A stretch of DNA of 42,071 nt from Alphaproteobacteria bacterium. GTDB lineage: Bacteria > Pseudomonadota > Alphaproteobacteria > Sphingomonadales > Sphingomonadaceae. The stretch spans positions 1 through 42,071 of the forward strand of contig SBHJ01000256.1 of NCBI GenBank assembly GCA_006226465.1, read 5' to 3'. The notes below the pieces were generated by a model. That model was given only the letters and a program-made list of their open reading frames with translations, was not told the DNA's origin and made no database searches. Both the position numbers and the translations under genes were made by a program. The stretch's first letter is position 1, and each line of letters begins with the position of its first letter. This document shows, piece after piece, positions 1-8,344 of this stretch.

Positions 1-415
1 TCCCGTCGACGGGAACCTCGACCTCTTTGTTCGTCGCAAGCTTTGAGAAGCAGAAGCGATCCTTCACGGACAACGAGCTGCCATAGATCAGGCGAATATC
101 GTCGATCGTCGCCGGCTGGACCGTCTTCGGCGGGATCGCTAGAGCGTCTCCGCCGCGCTCAAACTTCTGATCGCGCAGAACGCCGAGCGGGAAAGCCTCG
201 ATCACATAGTCTTGGCTGCCGTCATCGCGCGCCTGAATCTGGAAGTTCTCAATGATGGCAACCAGTACCGCATTCTCATTGTCGGCGATCTTCAAATAAG
301 AGCCGACGCGGAGAGACTCCTCGGCAATTCTGAAATTCTCGAGGTCATCGACGACGATCTTGACCTTGTTAGGAAAGACCGCAACGACTTCAGCTTTTAC
401 ATCGCTCATACTCAT
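1..415 (-). CDS. HerA-type ATPase, N-terminal part (C-terminus beyond window)
   Basis: A minus-strand reading frame starts at ATG 413-415 (MSMSDVKAEV) and stays open to the window edge. The ~138 visible residues look like the HAS-barrel that precedes the motor domain of HerA/FtsK-family hexameric ATPases, ending in a segment (DRFCFSKLATNKEVEVPVDG) that in HerA proteins comes just before the Walker A loop. The Walker motifs therefore lie outside the window. The gene begins 3 bp after the stop of the DUF4297 gene, so the two are co-transcribed and probably translationally coupled. DUF4297-HerA pairs are a described anti-phage system in which a HerA hexamer assembles with the nuclease. A second possible ATG lies two codons in (407-409). 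I am fairly sure of the family from the fold-level match and the partner, less sure of function because the motor is unseen. Confidence 0.78.
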   Translation of the reverse strand, partial: MSMSDVKAEVVAVFPNKVKIVVDDLENFRIAEESLRVGSYLKIADNENAVLVAIIENFQIQARDDGSQDYVIEAFPLGVLRDQKFERGGDALAIPPKTVQPATIDDIRLIYGSSLSVKDRFCFSKLATNKEVEVPVDG

Positions 416-418
416 CCC

Positions 419-1636
419 CTAAATGATCTTGTCGATGTCTTCGTACTTGGGAATCTGGAAGCGGGTATGGCTGATGGCACCATCACCAAAGTCTTCAACC
501 GGCTCACTACGATAGAATTCGTAAATCTCGCGAGAGCGCTGGAACGACAGAAAGGTCTGCCGCGCCTCCGCCAGATCGCAGAATAGCCTCAGGGCCGGGC
601 CGGCGTCGGCGGATGCCGGTCGGGAGATTGATCCGGCGTCGAACTGGGCACCCTTGAAATCGTAGCCGTCAACAAAGCGAACGTCTTCATTGTGCAGCTC
701 CTGCTTGAGGCCGGCAAGTTCGGTATCGTCGATGCCGACGAGCAGCACGTAGGGCGAGAAGGGCTTTGAATCTCGCTTGGAGAGCTTGGAATATTTCCGG
801 GAGATGGTCTTCAGAAGCGTTTTGACCGCGTTCCGGCTGTAGGTGTCGCCAGCCGGATGGATGATGAAAAGCCGGTCGGCCGGGGAGATATTGACGCCCG
901 CTGCGAAAAACTCGTTGCGCAGCGCGCGATAATATTTGGCCGTACCAAGCTTGGCGATGAACCACTCATCAAAGAGATAAGAAGATGTATCTATTCGCTT
1001 TATGAACGCTGTCCTCGTTGTGACGCGCAGAGCCTCGTCAGGTTCGATCGCCAGTTCTTTGATCACCCGCAGGGCACTGTTATAGTAGAAAAATTCGGCC
1101 GCGAACGGTGAGCAGCCGAACTGTTTGACAAGACTCTCGATGATCGCCTGAAATTGATCCTCGAATTTCACCGCATTCACGTCGATCGAAAGACGTTTCA
1201 AGAAGTCCTCAAGCTCAGCGTCACTGACACCAAGCTCTTCATGCTTTTTGACTGTCTTATCTTTTGATGCGGTTGTGAGAAAATTGGTCTTGAGGAAGGC
1301 GATATCGAACGGAAGCACCAGCTTGTCCTGCCCGGACGCAAAATGACCGCTGAGCTGGTACTGGATCGGTGGCCGGCCGGCGGTGAGGCCCGCCTTGTAG
1401 TGCGCGAGCATGAACATGATAGCGGGCTTTATAACCGACTGATTATACTCGGATTTCTCATAGTATTTGCACTGGACGGCAGTCGTTTCCGTAGCGGTGT
1501 GGACGTCGATATCCTCGATGCATTCGATCGCCACCGAGTCATTCGCACCGGCTAGCCCCAGGATGCTGAGGATCGAGCGATCGAATTGATAGAAATAGCC
1601 AGCAATCGTCGAAACTGCGCTCCGATCGGCCACCAT
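419..1636 (-). CDS. DUF4297-family dsDNA nuclease, HerA partner
   Basis: This 405-residue protein begins with the DUF4297/Cap4-like signature: a GYFYQFDRSIL helix (residues 13-23), then acidic residues in ECIEDIDV (38-45), then VQCKYYE (54-60). These fit a PD-(D/E)xK nuclease core with Q-x-K as the last motif. The remaining ~300 residues match no family I can name; in this class they act as sensor or assembly parts. It lies directly upstream of the HerA gene (3-bp gap), the arrangement of the DUF4297-HerA anti-phage system, where the nuclease degrades DNA after complex activation. The start ATG (1634-1636) has a G-rich Shine-Dalgarno (AGGGGG). A 121-bp gap separates it from the upstream ATPase gene, so it may have its own promoter. 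Confidence 0.75.
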   Translation of the reverse strand: MVADRSAVSTIAGYFYQFDRSILSILGLAGANDSVAIECIEDIDVHTATETTAVQCKYYEKSEYNQSVIKPAIMFMLAHYKAGLTAGRPPIQYQLSGHFASGQDKLVLPFDIAFLKTNFLTTASKDKTVKKHEELGVSDAELEDFLKRLSIDVNAVKFEDQFQAIIESLVKQFGCSPFAAEFFYYNSALRVIKELAIEPDEALRVTTRTAFIKRIDTSSYLFDEWFIAKLGTAKYYRALRNEFFAAGVNISPADRLFIIHPAGDTYSRNAVKTLLKTISRKYSKLSKRDSKPFSPYVLLVGIDDTELAGLKQELHNEDVRFVDGYDFKGAQFDAGSISRPASADAGPALRLFCDLAEARQTFLSFQRSREIYEFYRSEPVEDFGDGAISHTRFQIPKYEDIDKII

Positions 1637-1757
1637 TACCCCCTGCGGTGATCTGCTGCGCGGACATCGCGTCTGTATTCGCTCGTCATCGGAATCCCTA
1701 TTGTTCGGCCTCCCCCTTTTCTCGATGATCGCATATCGGCGATTGATAACTTCATCG

Positions 1758-4379
1758 TCACAACGTTATCCGATTTCCAGCGACATGTCTGAAGGCGCGA
1801 TCACGGCAGGTGAGAAGGACGACCTGCATGCGGCTTGCGGCCTCCGACAGAATTTCGATCATCGTGTCGAGACGGGCATCGTCGGAGTAGACCAGCGGAT
1901 CGTCCAGGATCAGCGACACGGGCTTCCCCTGCTCCAACAGCATATCGGCGAATGCAATCCGTGTGAGGACGGCAAGCTGCTCCTGCGTGCCGCGCGACAG
2001 GCTCGCGCAGCTTTCGTCCACGCCCGCACGGATCACGCTTTCGAGACCGAGATCCTCCGAAAAGTTGAGCTCGCATCCAGGCAGGAGGCGCTCGATATGA
2101 CGCTTCGCCCGCGCCGCCACCGGACCGACAAATTTGGCCGACGTCTCGTTGCGAGCGGCGTCGAGGGTGCTTCGCAGCACCTTCAGCGTTTCCGCTTCAT
2201 CGGTGATGCGCTCAAGAGCAAGATGAGCCGCCTCGACTTCCTCGAATGCGGCAGCTGTCCGATCGGCGAGGCCGAGTCCGCCCTCGCTCTCGATCGTCCC
2301 TTCAAGGCGCGCGATATCGGTCTCCAACCGCGTTCGGGTTTCCCCGGCCGTGCGCACTCTCGCATCGATCAATTCGATCTTGCGCGTGATCGCCGCGACG
2401 TCGTGCGCAGAGGCATCGCGGAGTGCGTCTTCAACCTTGACCGAAGCCTCGGCGGCTTGCTCGCGCGCCTTGGCCAGATCTTCCGTAAGCGTCGTCCACT
2501 CAGGTCGCCGCTCGATCGCGTCAAGTGCGCTTACGGCGTTGGCGACATCGCTCGAGGCCCTGGCTTCTGCCATCGCAAGGGGCGCTTCCTCCTGCTCGAC
2601 GCGACGCAGGGCCTCGATGGCGCTGTCCTGGGCCCCTTCGGCACGGGCTGCGGCGCTATCGGCCGTCTCCATCGCCTTCGTGAGCGCCACGATATCGGGA
2701 AGTTCCCCCTCCCCTATGGCCTCTTCCGCGCCGAGCTCGGCGACGAACAGCTTGAGCGCGGCGGATCCAGCGGCAAGCTGAAGGGCATCGTCGGCGGGCG
2801 TGGCCGCTTCGATGCGCGCCTCTAGGGTTCGCAGATCCGCTGCGGCATCCCTGGCGATCTCGTTGCGGGCTCTCGCGGCAGCAAGATCGGCGACGCCGAG
2901 ATCGTCAAGTGCCGATTTCCGCTTACGAAGCGCAGCCGCCAAGACCTCCGCGGCGCTGGCGGCAGACGTCGGCGGCGTGATCTGAAGCTCGGCGGCGCCG
3001 AGGCGGATATGGACCTCGCGATCAAGAGTGCGCGCGCCGAGTGCCATTGGCTCGCCATCAATCGTGATGCCGTCCGCTGTGCCGGACAACGCAATCCGGG
3101 TCGCGCCAGCGTTCACCACCGCCTGCGCTTCCGCAACGGCGCGATCATGCGCTTCAAGCGACGTCAGCACTTTCGGGGCGATCGCAGTGTCGGTGAGCAC
3201 CTTCGCGGTGCTGTGTTGTTCCTCAAGCTTCAGGAGGTCGGCATGTCGCCGGCACGCGGCCTGGACCGCTGCACCGCGACGGCATTGTCGAATCCGCTCT
3301 TCGCCTTCAGCTAGGGCCCTTTGCGCGGCCTGGCGGTCCGTGCGCGCGGAATCGAGCGCGGTGCGCGCATCCACCACCTTCTGCTTCGCCGCCGACAATG
3401 CGTCGGCAACCCCGAGACGCTGTTCGCTTGCCTGGGTCAGCGCGGCGTCCGCATTCGTCCGGGCCTGCGTCGCGTCATCGTGGCGCTGCCGAAGGTCCGC
3501 GAGCGCCTTCACCTTGCCGTTGGCCGCTTCCTGCTCGGCACGACGGGTGGTAAGGATCTGGGCCGCCGCCCGTGCGATATCGAGCGAAGCAACCAGGTCG
3601 CTACGCGTTTGCGAGTCCGTGTTGTCCGCCATCTCGCGCTGGATAATCTTCAAGCGGGCGCGAGCCGCCTCGACATCTGAGAAGCTGCGCTCCAGCGTGG
3701 CCAATCGATCCGCGGCTTCGCGCGCCGTGGTCTCGGCGGCCTCAAGCCGCTCACGCGCGTCGGTTTGCCGACCGCGCTTCTGGCCGGTCGGTGTCCAGTA
3801 GAGCTCATATTGAGCCTCGACCCGATCCCTGACGCGGCGATAGGCAGCGCCGCCCATGATCGACCCGACTTCCGCCTCGAGCGTGGAGGTGACGCTGTCG
3901 CGCACGATTTGGCCGGGCGCGGTCACGGACAAGGCCTCGGTCTGGGCGACCCAAAGCAAACCGAGTGCGCCATAAGTCGCGACATCACCGCCCCGGCTAG
4001 TGTCGCGGACCGAACCGAGCAGCGCATTCAAGCGCGCCTCGGCCTCCTCCCCTTGCGCACAGCCCTGAGGTCCGGAGACCTCGACCGATGCACTGCGCAA
4101 GAAATGCTTGGTCACCGACCAAGGCGCGCCATCCACATCGAAAGCGACCTCGATCTCAGGACCGACCGCATCGCCATGTGGAGCGAAGGATTGGGCCAGC
4201 TGATTGCGCGTGTTGAAGCGGACGAAGAAGGCCGCGCGCAAGGCCTCGAGAAGCGTCGACTTGCCCGTCTCATTCGGCTCGATGACGACGTTGAGGCCGT
4301 CGGTAAGGCCCTCGATCACGACGGGTGCGCGGAATTTCCGGAAATTCTTCACCGCGATGCGACGAATGACGAGGCTCAT
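1758..4379 (-). CDS. SbcC/RecF-like AAA ATPase with coiled coil
   Basis: The 873-residue protein has an SMC-like layout: an N-terminal Walker A (EPNETGKS, residues 34-41), a long Ala/Glu/Arg-rich middle predicted as coiled coil, and a C-terminal ABC signature-like LSRGTQEQL followed by Walker B (LILDDPLVYSDD). The Walker A starts with Glu where Gly is usual, but NE-T/A-GKS forms are common in the YhaN/RecF-like branch. No CxxC zinc hook is seen; the only close cysteines are a C-x9-C pair in the middle. It overlaps the upstream phosphoesterase gene by 4 bp (ATGA), so the pair is translationally coupled, as in SbcCD, Mre11-Rad50 and YhaO-YhaN, which process DNA ends. Its position beside a DUF4297-HerA pair suggests a role in defence or element DNA processing, but that is inference. 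Confidence 0.8.
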   Translation of the reverse strand: MSLVIRRIAVKNFRKFRAPVVIEGLTDGLNVVIEPNETGKSTLLEALRAAFFVRFNTRNQLAQSFAPHGDAVGPEIEVAFDVDGAPWSVTKHFLRSASVEVSGPQGCAQGEEAEARLNALLGSVRDTSRGGDVATYGALGLLWVAQTEALSVTAPGQIVRDSVTSTLEAEVGSIMGGAAYRRVRDRVEAQYELYWTPTGQKRGRQTDARERLEAAETTAREAADRLATLERSFSDVEAARARLKIIQREMADNTDSQTRSDLVASLDIARAAAQILTTRRAEQEAANGKVKALADLRQRHDDATQARTNADAALTQASEQRLGVADALSAAKQKVVDARTALDSARTDRQAAQRALAEGEERIRQCRRGAAVQAACRRHADLLKLEEQHSTAKVLTDTAIAPKVLTSLEAHDRAVAEAQAVVNAGATRIALSGTADGITIDGEPMALGARTLDREVHIRLGAAELQITPPTSAASAAEVLAAALRKRKSALDDLGVADLAAARARNEIARDAAADLRTLEARIEAATPADDALQLAAGSAALKLFVAELGAEEAIGEGELPDIVALTKAMETADSAAARAEGAQDSAIEALRRVEQEEAPLAMAEARASSDVANAVSALDAIERRPEWTTLTEDLAKAREQAAEASVKVEDALRDASAHDVAAITRKIELIDARVRTAGETRTRLETDIARLEGTIESEGGLGLADRTAAAFEEVEAAHLALERITDEAETLKVLRSTLDAARNETSAKFVGPVAARAKRHIERLLPGCELNFSEDLGLESVIRAGVDESCASLSRGTQEQLAVLTRIAFADMLLEQGKPVSLILDDPLVYSDDARLDTMIEILSEAASRMQVVLLTCRDRAFRHVAGNRITL

Positions 4380-5485
4380 GCCGGCTCCTCCCGGCTATAT
4401 TCGACGAAGAGGCGTTCAAGGGCACGCTTCGCGACCGCAGCATCCTCGCCGCCGCCTTCGATCCTCGTATTAAGCATCGCCGCTGCCGCCCCAAGCATGC
4501 CCTCGACGGCCAGGTTCGCAATGTCTTCTTCGCTCGGCCGACCAACCAGATCATCCGCGCGCACGTCGAGATACCGCAGCTGATGACCGATATCGTTTTC
4601 GAGCCGACCCAGCATGCCAATCCGGTCGCCGAGACTGGTGATACCAGCCAGCGTAAGGCGCAAAAGCGTTGTGGGCGCGTCGATCGCGCCGAGGAGCAAT
4701 TCGCACTCGGCATCGAACGCTGCCTGGTCACTGACCATCCACTCCCGCAAAAGCCATTGGAAGCGGCCTGTGCGGATCGGGGTGACGGACGGCTCCGCAC
4801 CAGTCGACAGCTCGACGACGAGGGCTTGTCCGGGATCGTCGCGCTGGAAGCGGTCGACTTCGGGCGTGCCGGCATACCAGGTGCGACCATCGACGCGGAG
4901 TGCCCCATGCCAGTCACCGAGCGCAAGATAGTCGAGGTTCGATCGGCGTGCGCGATCGGGCGCGATCTGGTTCTTCGTTTCGCCTTGCGAGCCAAAGTCG
5001 CGGATCGAACCGTGTGCGAGGCCGATACGCAGGGTCGCGCCGGGCGTCTCCATGGAGTCGAAACGGGCGGTGGGATCTTCGAGATTGTGGCGATGCTCAA
5101 GCGGCGCGGGCAACAGCCAGACGCCGGGGCTCATCTCGAACGGCTCGGGCGTCGACAAGATGACGATGTTCTCGCTCGCCCTTTGACGGACCCGATCCCA
5201 TAGTCCGCCATTGCGCGCGAAATCATGGTTGCCTGGAAGCAGCCACCAGCGACAGCTTTGACGGCTCATCCGGGATATAGCTTGGACGATCGTTCGGTCC
5301 TCCGGACCTTCGGTGTCGAAGATGTCGCCGGCAACGACGACGTGCTGTGCCCCGTGTTCGACCGCTGTGCGCCCAAGTGTGTCGATTGCCTCGAACCGCG
5401 CCTCGCTAAGGCCGGCCCGGACTTCGGGCTCGAAGCGCCCATACGGTTTGCCGAGTTGCCAGTCAGCAGAATGGATGAATTTCAA
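4376..5485 (-). CDS. SbcD/Mre11-like metallophosphoesterase (DNA exonuclease)
   Basis: The 369-residue protein carries calcineurin-like phosphoesterase motifs: HSADWQLG (residues 5-12), GDIFD (53-57), GNHD (85-88), later LAHGS and LGDWHG. In classical Mre11/SbcD motif I is D-x-H; here it is D8-W-Q10, a substitution I also associate with a separate branch of bacterial metallophosphoesterases. The partner ATPase follows with a 4-bp overlap. The start is TTG (5483-5485): it is preceded by a strong Shine-Dalgarno (GGGGGAGG) at good spacing and the conserved MKFIHSAD begins there, with no nearby ATG. Together with the ATPase it probably forms a nuclease that cuts DNA ends. The C-terminal third is not conserved enough for me to assign. 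Confidence 0.82.
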   Translation of the reverse strand: MKFIHSADWQLGKPYGRFEPEVRAGLSEARFEAIDTLGRTAVEHGAQHVVVAGDIFDTEGPEDRTIVQAISRMSRQSCRWWLLPGNHDFARNGGLWDRVRQRASENIVILSTPEPFEMSPGVWLLPAPLEHRHNLEDPTARFDSMETPGATLRIGLAHGSIRDFGSQGETKNQIAPDRARRSNLDYLALGDWHGALRVDGRTWYAGTPEVDRFQRDDPGQALVVELSTGAEPSVTPIRTGRFQWLLREWMVSDQAAFDAECELLLGAIDAPTTLLRLTLAGITSLGDRIGMLGRLENDIGHQLRYLDVRADDLVGRPSEEDIANLAVEGMLGAAAAMLNTRIEGGGEDAAVAKRALERLFVEYSREEPA

Positions 5486-5646
5486 AATACCTCCCCCTGA
5501 TCAGGCACTCCAGATCCTCGCTAGGCGCGAGAAGCTCTCGGCTGCTGCCGGCTCGAACTTAACCGGCAGGACAATGCTTGGCACCCTCAAATATCCGGTC
5601 GCCCCTTCGCTGGTTTCCAGCCCCACTAGGCAGAGCAATTTACGCG

Positions 5647-6171
5647 TCAGGCGCTCGCGCGGCCCGGCCAAGCAAGAGCCGCCTGCAGCACGACGTGTGC
5701 TTCCTTTATGAGCGTCACGTCGCGCTCCCACTGGCCATCCGGCCCACCGCGGAATTTCTCGCCATGGAGGTAGCTATTGCGCACTCGGCAAACGCCTTGG
5801 ACAATTAACTCGTGCACGTTCGTTAGGGGCACGGGTATTTCAGGTGCCCATACAAGGTCGTTCATCAGGCGACGCGGCGGCTCGCTAATCAGCGTCTTAG
5901 CGATGCCCTTGTCGACGACTGCGGCGAAGAATTCTGGCCCAAGATCGCGGGCGAACGCATCCCAATCGGCCTCGGCAATCTCCTTGTTTAGCCGCATCCG
6001 GCCGGATCGCTTCAAAGCGTATTCGGCATCGCCGAATTGTCTCGCGAAAGCCCCTGCGACTACGTAGGGATTGTCCAACGAAATCCTCCAAGCCTGATCC
6101 GTCCTCCGGCTAAATGTTGCATGCCGGTATACGCTGTAAACGACTTTCTGAATGACCTCTCTGGGATGCAT
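5647..6171 (-). CDS. HEPN-like protein (candidate RNase)
   Basis: This 174-residue protein is mostly helical in character and has VCRVRNSYLHGEKF near its C-terminal third, giving R131-x4-H136. Arg-x4-6-His followed by Gly is the hallmark of HEPN-domain ribonucleases, found in toxin-antitoxin, abortive infection and CRISPR-associated proteins. I cannot name a specific subfamily. No nucleotidyltransferase (MNT) antitoxin gene is adjacent. It sits between the relaxase gene and the SbcD/SbcC/DUF4297/HerA block, on the same strand, with a 16-bp inverted repeat starting 3 bp upstream of its ATG (6169-6171). The Shine-Dalgarno is weak. A toxin or effector role in defence is inferred from the motif and the location. 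Confidence 0.6.
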   Translation of the reverse strand: MHPREVIQKVVYSVYRHATFSRRTDQAWRISLDNPYVVAGAFARQFGDAEYALKRSGRMRLNKEIAEADWDAFARDLGPEFFAAVVDKGIAKTLISEPPRRLMNDLVWAPEIPVPLTNVHELIVQGVCRVRNSYLHGEKFRGGPDGQWERDVTLIKEAHVVLQAALAWPGRASA

Positions 6172-6174
6172 AAC

Positions 6175-6227
6175 CGTCTGCTCAAGCCGGTTTGCGTGCG
6201 AATGGCCGGTTCCGGTTTGAGCAGACG
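6175..6227. repeat. 16-bp inverted repeat upstream of the HEPN gene
   Basis: Arms 6175-6190 (CGTCTGCTCAAGCCGG) and 6212-6227 (CCGGTTTGAGCAGACG) are complementary apart from one G-T pair, with a 21-bp loop. The repeat lies between the relaxase stop and the HEPN start, 3 bp before the HEPN ATG. It could be an operator for the HEPN gene, a leader hairpin hiding its ribosome binding site, or a terminator for the relaxase operon. No T-run follows it on the minus strand, which argues against a simple terminator. Confidence 0.7.
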
Positions 6228-6345
6228 TTCAAATGTCGACCGAGTACCGAACCGAAGTGGTCGGCAACCGACGTCGACTGAATGTCAACTATTGCCGCGC
6301 CCAGGCCCCGAACCGGACTTTCGCCTATCGGCCCCGTTCGCGACA

Positions 6346-8076
6346 TTATAGCCCCAACCCCCGCCCGCGCCCTAACGACCAGTCCACGCCGCCGTCGCCA
6401 CGCATGATGCCGGAGATGTGCTTGCCCATCTGCCGGTCGAGCGAGGGGGACCAGGGCACGAGTTGGAATCCGAGCCCATTGTCGATCATGGCGAAGCGAC
6501 CCGAGGCAAGGTTCAGACGCTGCCGCACCGTGCCCATGACGTAATCGCCGGTTTGTGACGGCGTATGCGGCAGGCCGATTTCCGTCGACAGTTTCTCGGC
6601 AGCGGCATCCAGTTCCCGCCTCCGGAGTGTATCGAGCAGATTGCGGGCGAAGATGATCCGCCGCCCCTGCCGCCGCGCCAGGCCCTCGTCGGCGAGATGC
6701 TCCGCCCGTGCTTCCATCGCGACCCGAACCTCCGCCCCGAAACCGCCCCCGAGGTCACGTCCATCGCCCGACAGGTTCCGCCGATCCAACCAGGTGGCAC
6801 CCGGCGCGCGGACCTGTGCGTTCAGGTCGAAGTCCGAGCGCACGGCCAGCGCCATCCGCTGCCGGCCCTTGCGATCCTTGAAGTGCCGTAGTTCGACAAT
6901 CGCACCGGGCCTGCAATCGCCGGTCGCATCGACGTCGAGAAGCTGAATATGGTGCGTGCGTCCGTCGATGCCGTCGACGATCGCATAGGCCCTGCCGGTC
7001 AGCTCGTCGTGCAACCCACGCTCGACCAGCCTGCCCATTACGTTCTGTCCGGGTTCGTGTTCGAGTGCATAGCTGGCTGAGCCCCGGTCTATGCCCCGCT
7101 CAGTCATGGCGCGGTGCATCCGCATGATGATGTCACCACGCGCCTGCAATTCGCGCAGCGCGGTTTCGGCATCGCCACGCATGGTCCACTGACCGGGCGC
7201 CACCTCGCTGGCGAGGCCGAGCCCTTCGAGTTTGCGCAAGCGGCCGATGCGCAGCGCATGATCCGGACCGGGCCGCGCTCCCCGTTCAGGCGCAGTGTCG
7301 ATGATGCCGTTGCGGTCGCGCTCTCGCGCCAATCTGTAATCCAGATCGGTCCAGCGTTCGGCATTGACCTGCCGCTCCAGCGACTGGTGGATTTCGAGAT
7401 CGGTGCGCAGGCCGAGTTCCTGCGTGACGATCTCGCGAGCCTGTGCCCGCATTCCCTCGCGGATGTAGTCGCGCGCAATCACGAGATCACGGCCGTCCTC
7501 GCCGACGCCGCGCACGATGACATGGATATGGGGGTTGTCGGTGTTCCAGTGCTCGACCCCGCGCCAGTCGAGACGGGTGCCGAGATCCCGTTCCATCTGC
7601 GTCATCAGTTCCCGCGTAAAGGTCTTGAGGTCGCGCATTTGCGCGGCGTCTTCGGGCGAGACGATAAAGCGGAAATGGTGCCGGTCATCCTCGCAGCGCG
7701 CGGTAAACTCGCTGCGGTCGAATTCGTCGCCCTCGGTCCCGAATAGCATGCCACGCTCGCCATCACGGGTGACGCCGTCGCGTTGCAGGTAATCGAGATG
7801 TGCACCAAGCGACGAGCGGCCTCCATGCCGGACCACGCGCGCCTTGATTACGACGTTGCGAGCCCGGCCACCGAGACGATGGGCGGCGCGAATGCTCGCC
7901 GCACGCCCGCGTCCGAAGGTCGAAAACCCCACACCGGAAGATCGTGCGCGTCCCGCGCCAAGGCCTCCGGCTCGCTGGGCGGCGGCAAGAGCCTGCGCGA
8001 TGGCGGGCCGTGTGCGCTGCCCGCCTCGCGTGCGGATGCGGCCTGGCCGGACACGGAAGTCATCCTCGCCTTTCAT
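6346..8076 (-). CDS. DUF3363-family relaxase (VirD2/MOB-P type)
   Basis: The conjugative relaxase nicks oriT and pilots the single strand into the recipient. The 576-residue protein has a basic N-terminus, a conserved LDYLQRDG segment (around residue 96), and the metal-binding H-x-H motif HIHVIVRG (around residues 182-189), followed by the long DUF3363 region. I chose the internal ATG 8074-8076 because relaxases of this family begin MKG(E/D)DDFRVRPGRIR; the longer frame would need a TTG at 8103 and adds nine unconserved residues. It is the last gene of the TraF-SLT-relaxase series. In related elements a TraG coupling protein and the trb operon come later on the same strand; here HEPN and defence genes follow. 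Confidence 0.9.
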   Translation of the reverse strand: MKGEDDFRVRPGRIRTRGGQRTRPAIAQALAAAQRAGGLGAGRARSSGVGFSTFGRGRAASIRAAHRLGGRARNVVIKARVVRHGGRSSLGAHLDYLQRDGVTRDGERGMLFGTEGDEFDRSEFTARCEDDRHHFRFIVSPEDAAQMRDLKTFTRELMTQMERDLGTRLDWRGVEHWNTDNPHIHVIVRGVGEDGRDLVIARDYIREGMRAQAREIVTQELGLRTDLEIHQSLERQVNAERWTDLDYRLARERDRNGIIDTAPERGARPGPDHALRIGRLRKLEGLGLASEVAPGQWTMRGDAETALRELQARGDIIMRMHRAMTERGIDRGSASYALEHEPGQNVMGRLVERGLHDELTGRAYAIVDGIDGRTHHIQLLDVDATGDCRPGAIVELRHFKDRKGRQRMALAVRSDFDLNAQVRAPGATWLDRRNLSGDGRDLGGGFGAEVRVAMEARAEHLADEGLARRQGRRIIFARNLLDTLRRRELDAAAEKLSTEIGLPHTPSQTGDYVMGTVRQRLNLASGRFAMIDNGLGFQLVPWSPSLDRQMGKHISGIMRGDGGVDWSLGRGRGLGL

Positions 8077-8344
8077 GGCTGGCAGTCCCGTGATGTGCGG
8101 CAAAGCCGCTTAAACGGTGGGAAATGGCAAAAGGCACACATCGCGGACATTGCCGCGCACCTCGCGGCGGGCCGCCGCAAAGCCTTGTGAAACAAGGCCA
8201 CGACCGGCTGCAGAGGGCTTGGCACATCGCGGCTTTTATCTTGCCATCGATTTTTCCTCGTGAATTCAATAGACTTGCCACTGCTCCGCCGCCCTCCATC
8301 GGGGCCGAGAGCACGCCATGGGGCGCTGTAGGTGGCAACAGCCG
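8077..8344. other. Intergenic region, candidate oriT
   Basis: The 268 bp between the lytic transglycosylase stop and the relaxase start hold no gene. They contain a hairpin (GCCTTG 8182-8187, loop 5, CAAGGC 8193-8198) and a TATCTTGC at 8237-8244, one base off the IncP/VirD2-type nick consensus YATCCTGY, set in an AT-richer stretch than its surroundings. Relaxase genes often have their oriT directly upstream. This is a suggestion from position and a short motif only. Confidence 0.3.

Noticed and set aside
1745-1770. GATAAC-N14-GTTATC dyad before the DUF4297 gene
   Set aside because: Six-base arms with a long spacer overlapping the end of the ATPase gene; expected by chance at this length, so not listed as an operator.
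5501-5731. 76-codon minus-strand frame upstream of the SbcD-like gene
   Set aside because: Overlaps the end of the HEPN gene in another frame, has no family match and no better start signal; likely a shadow.
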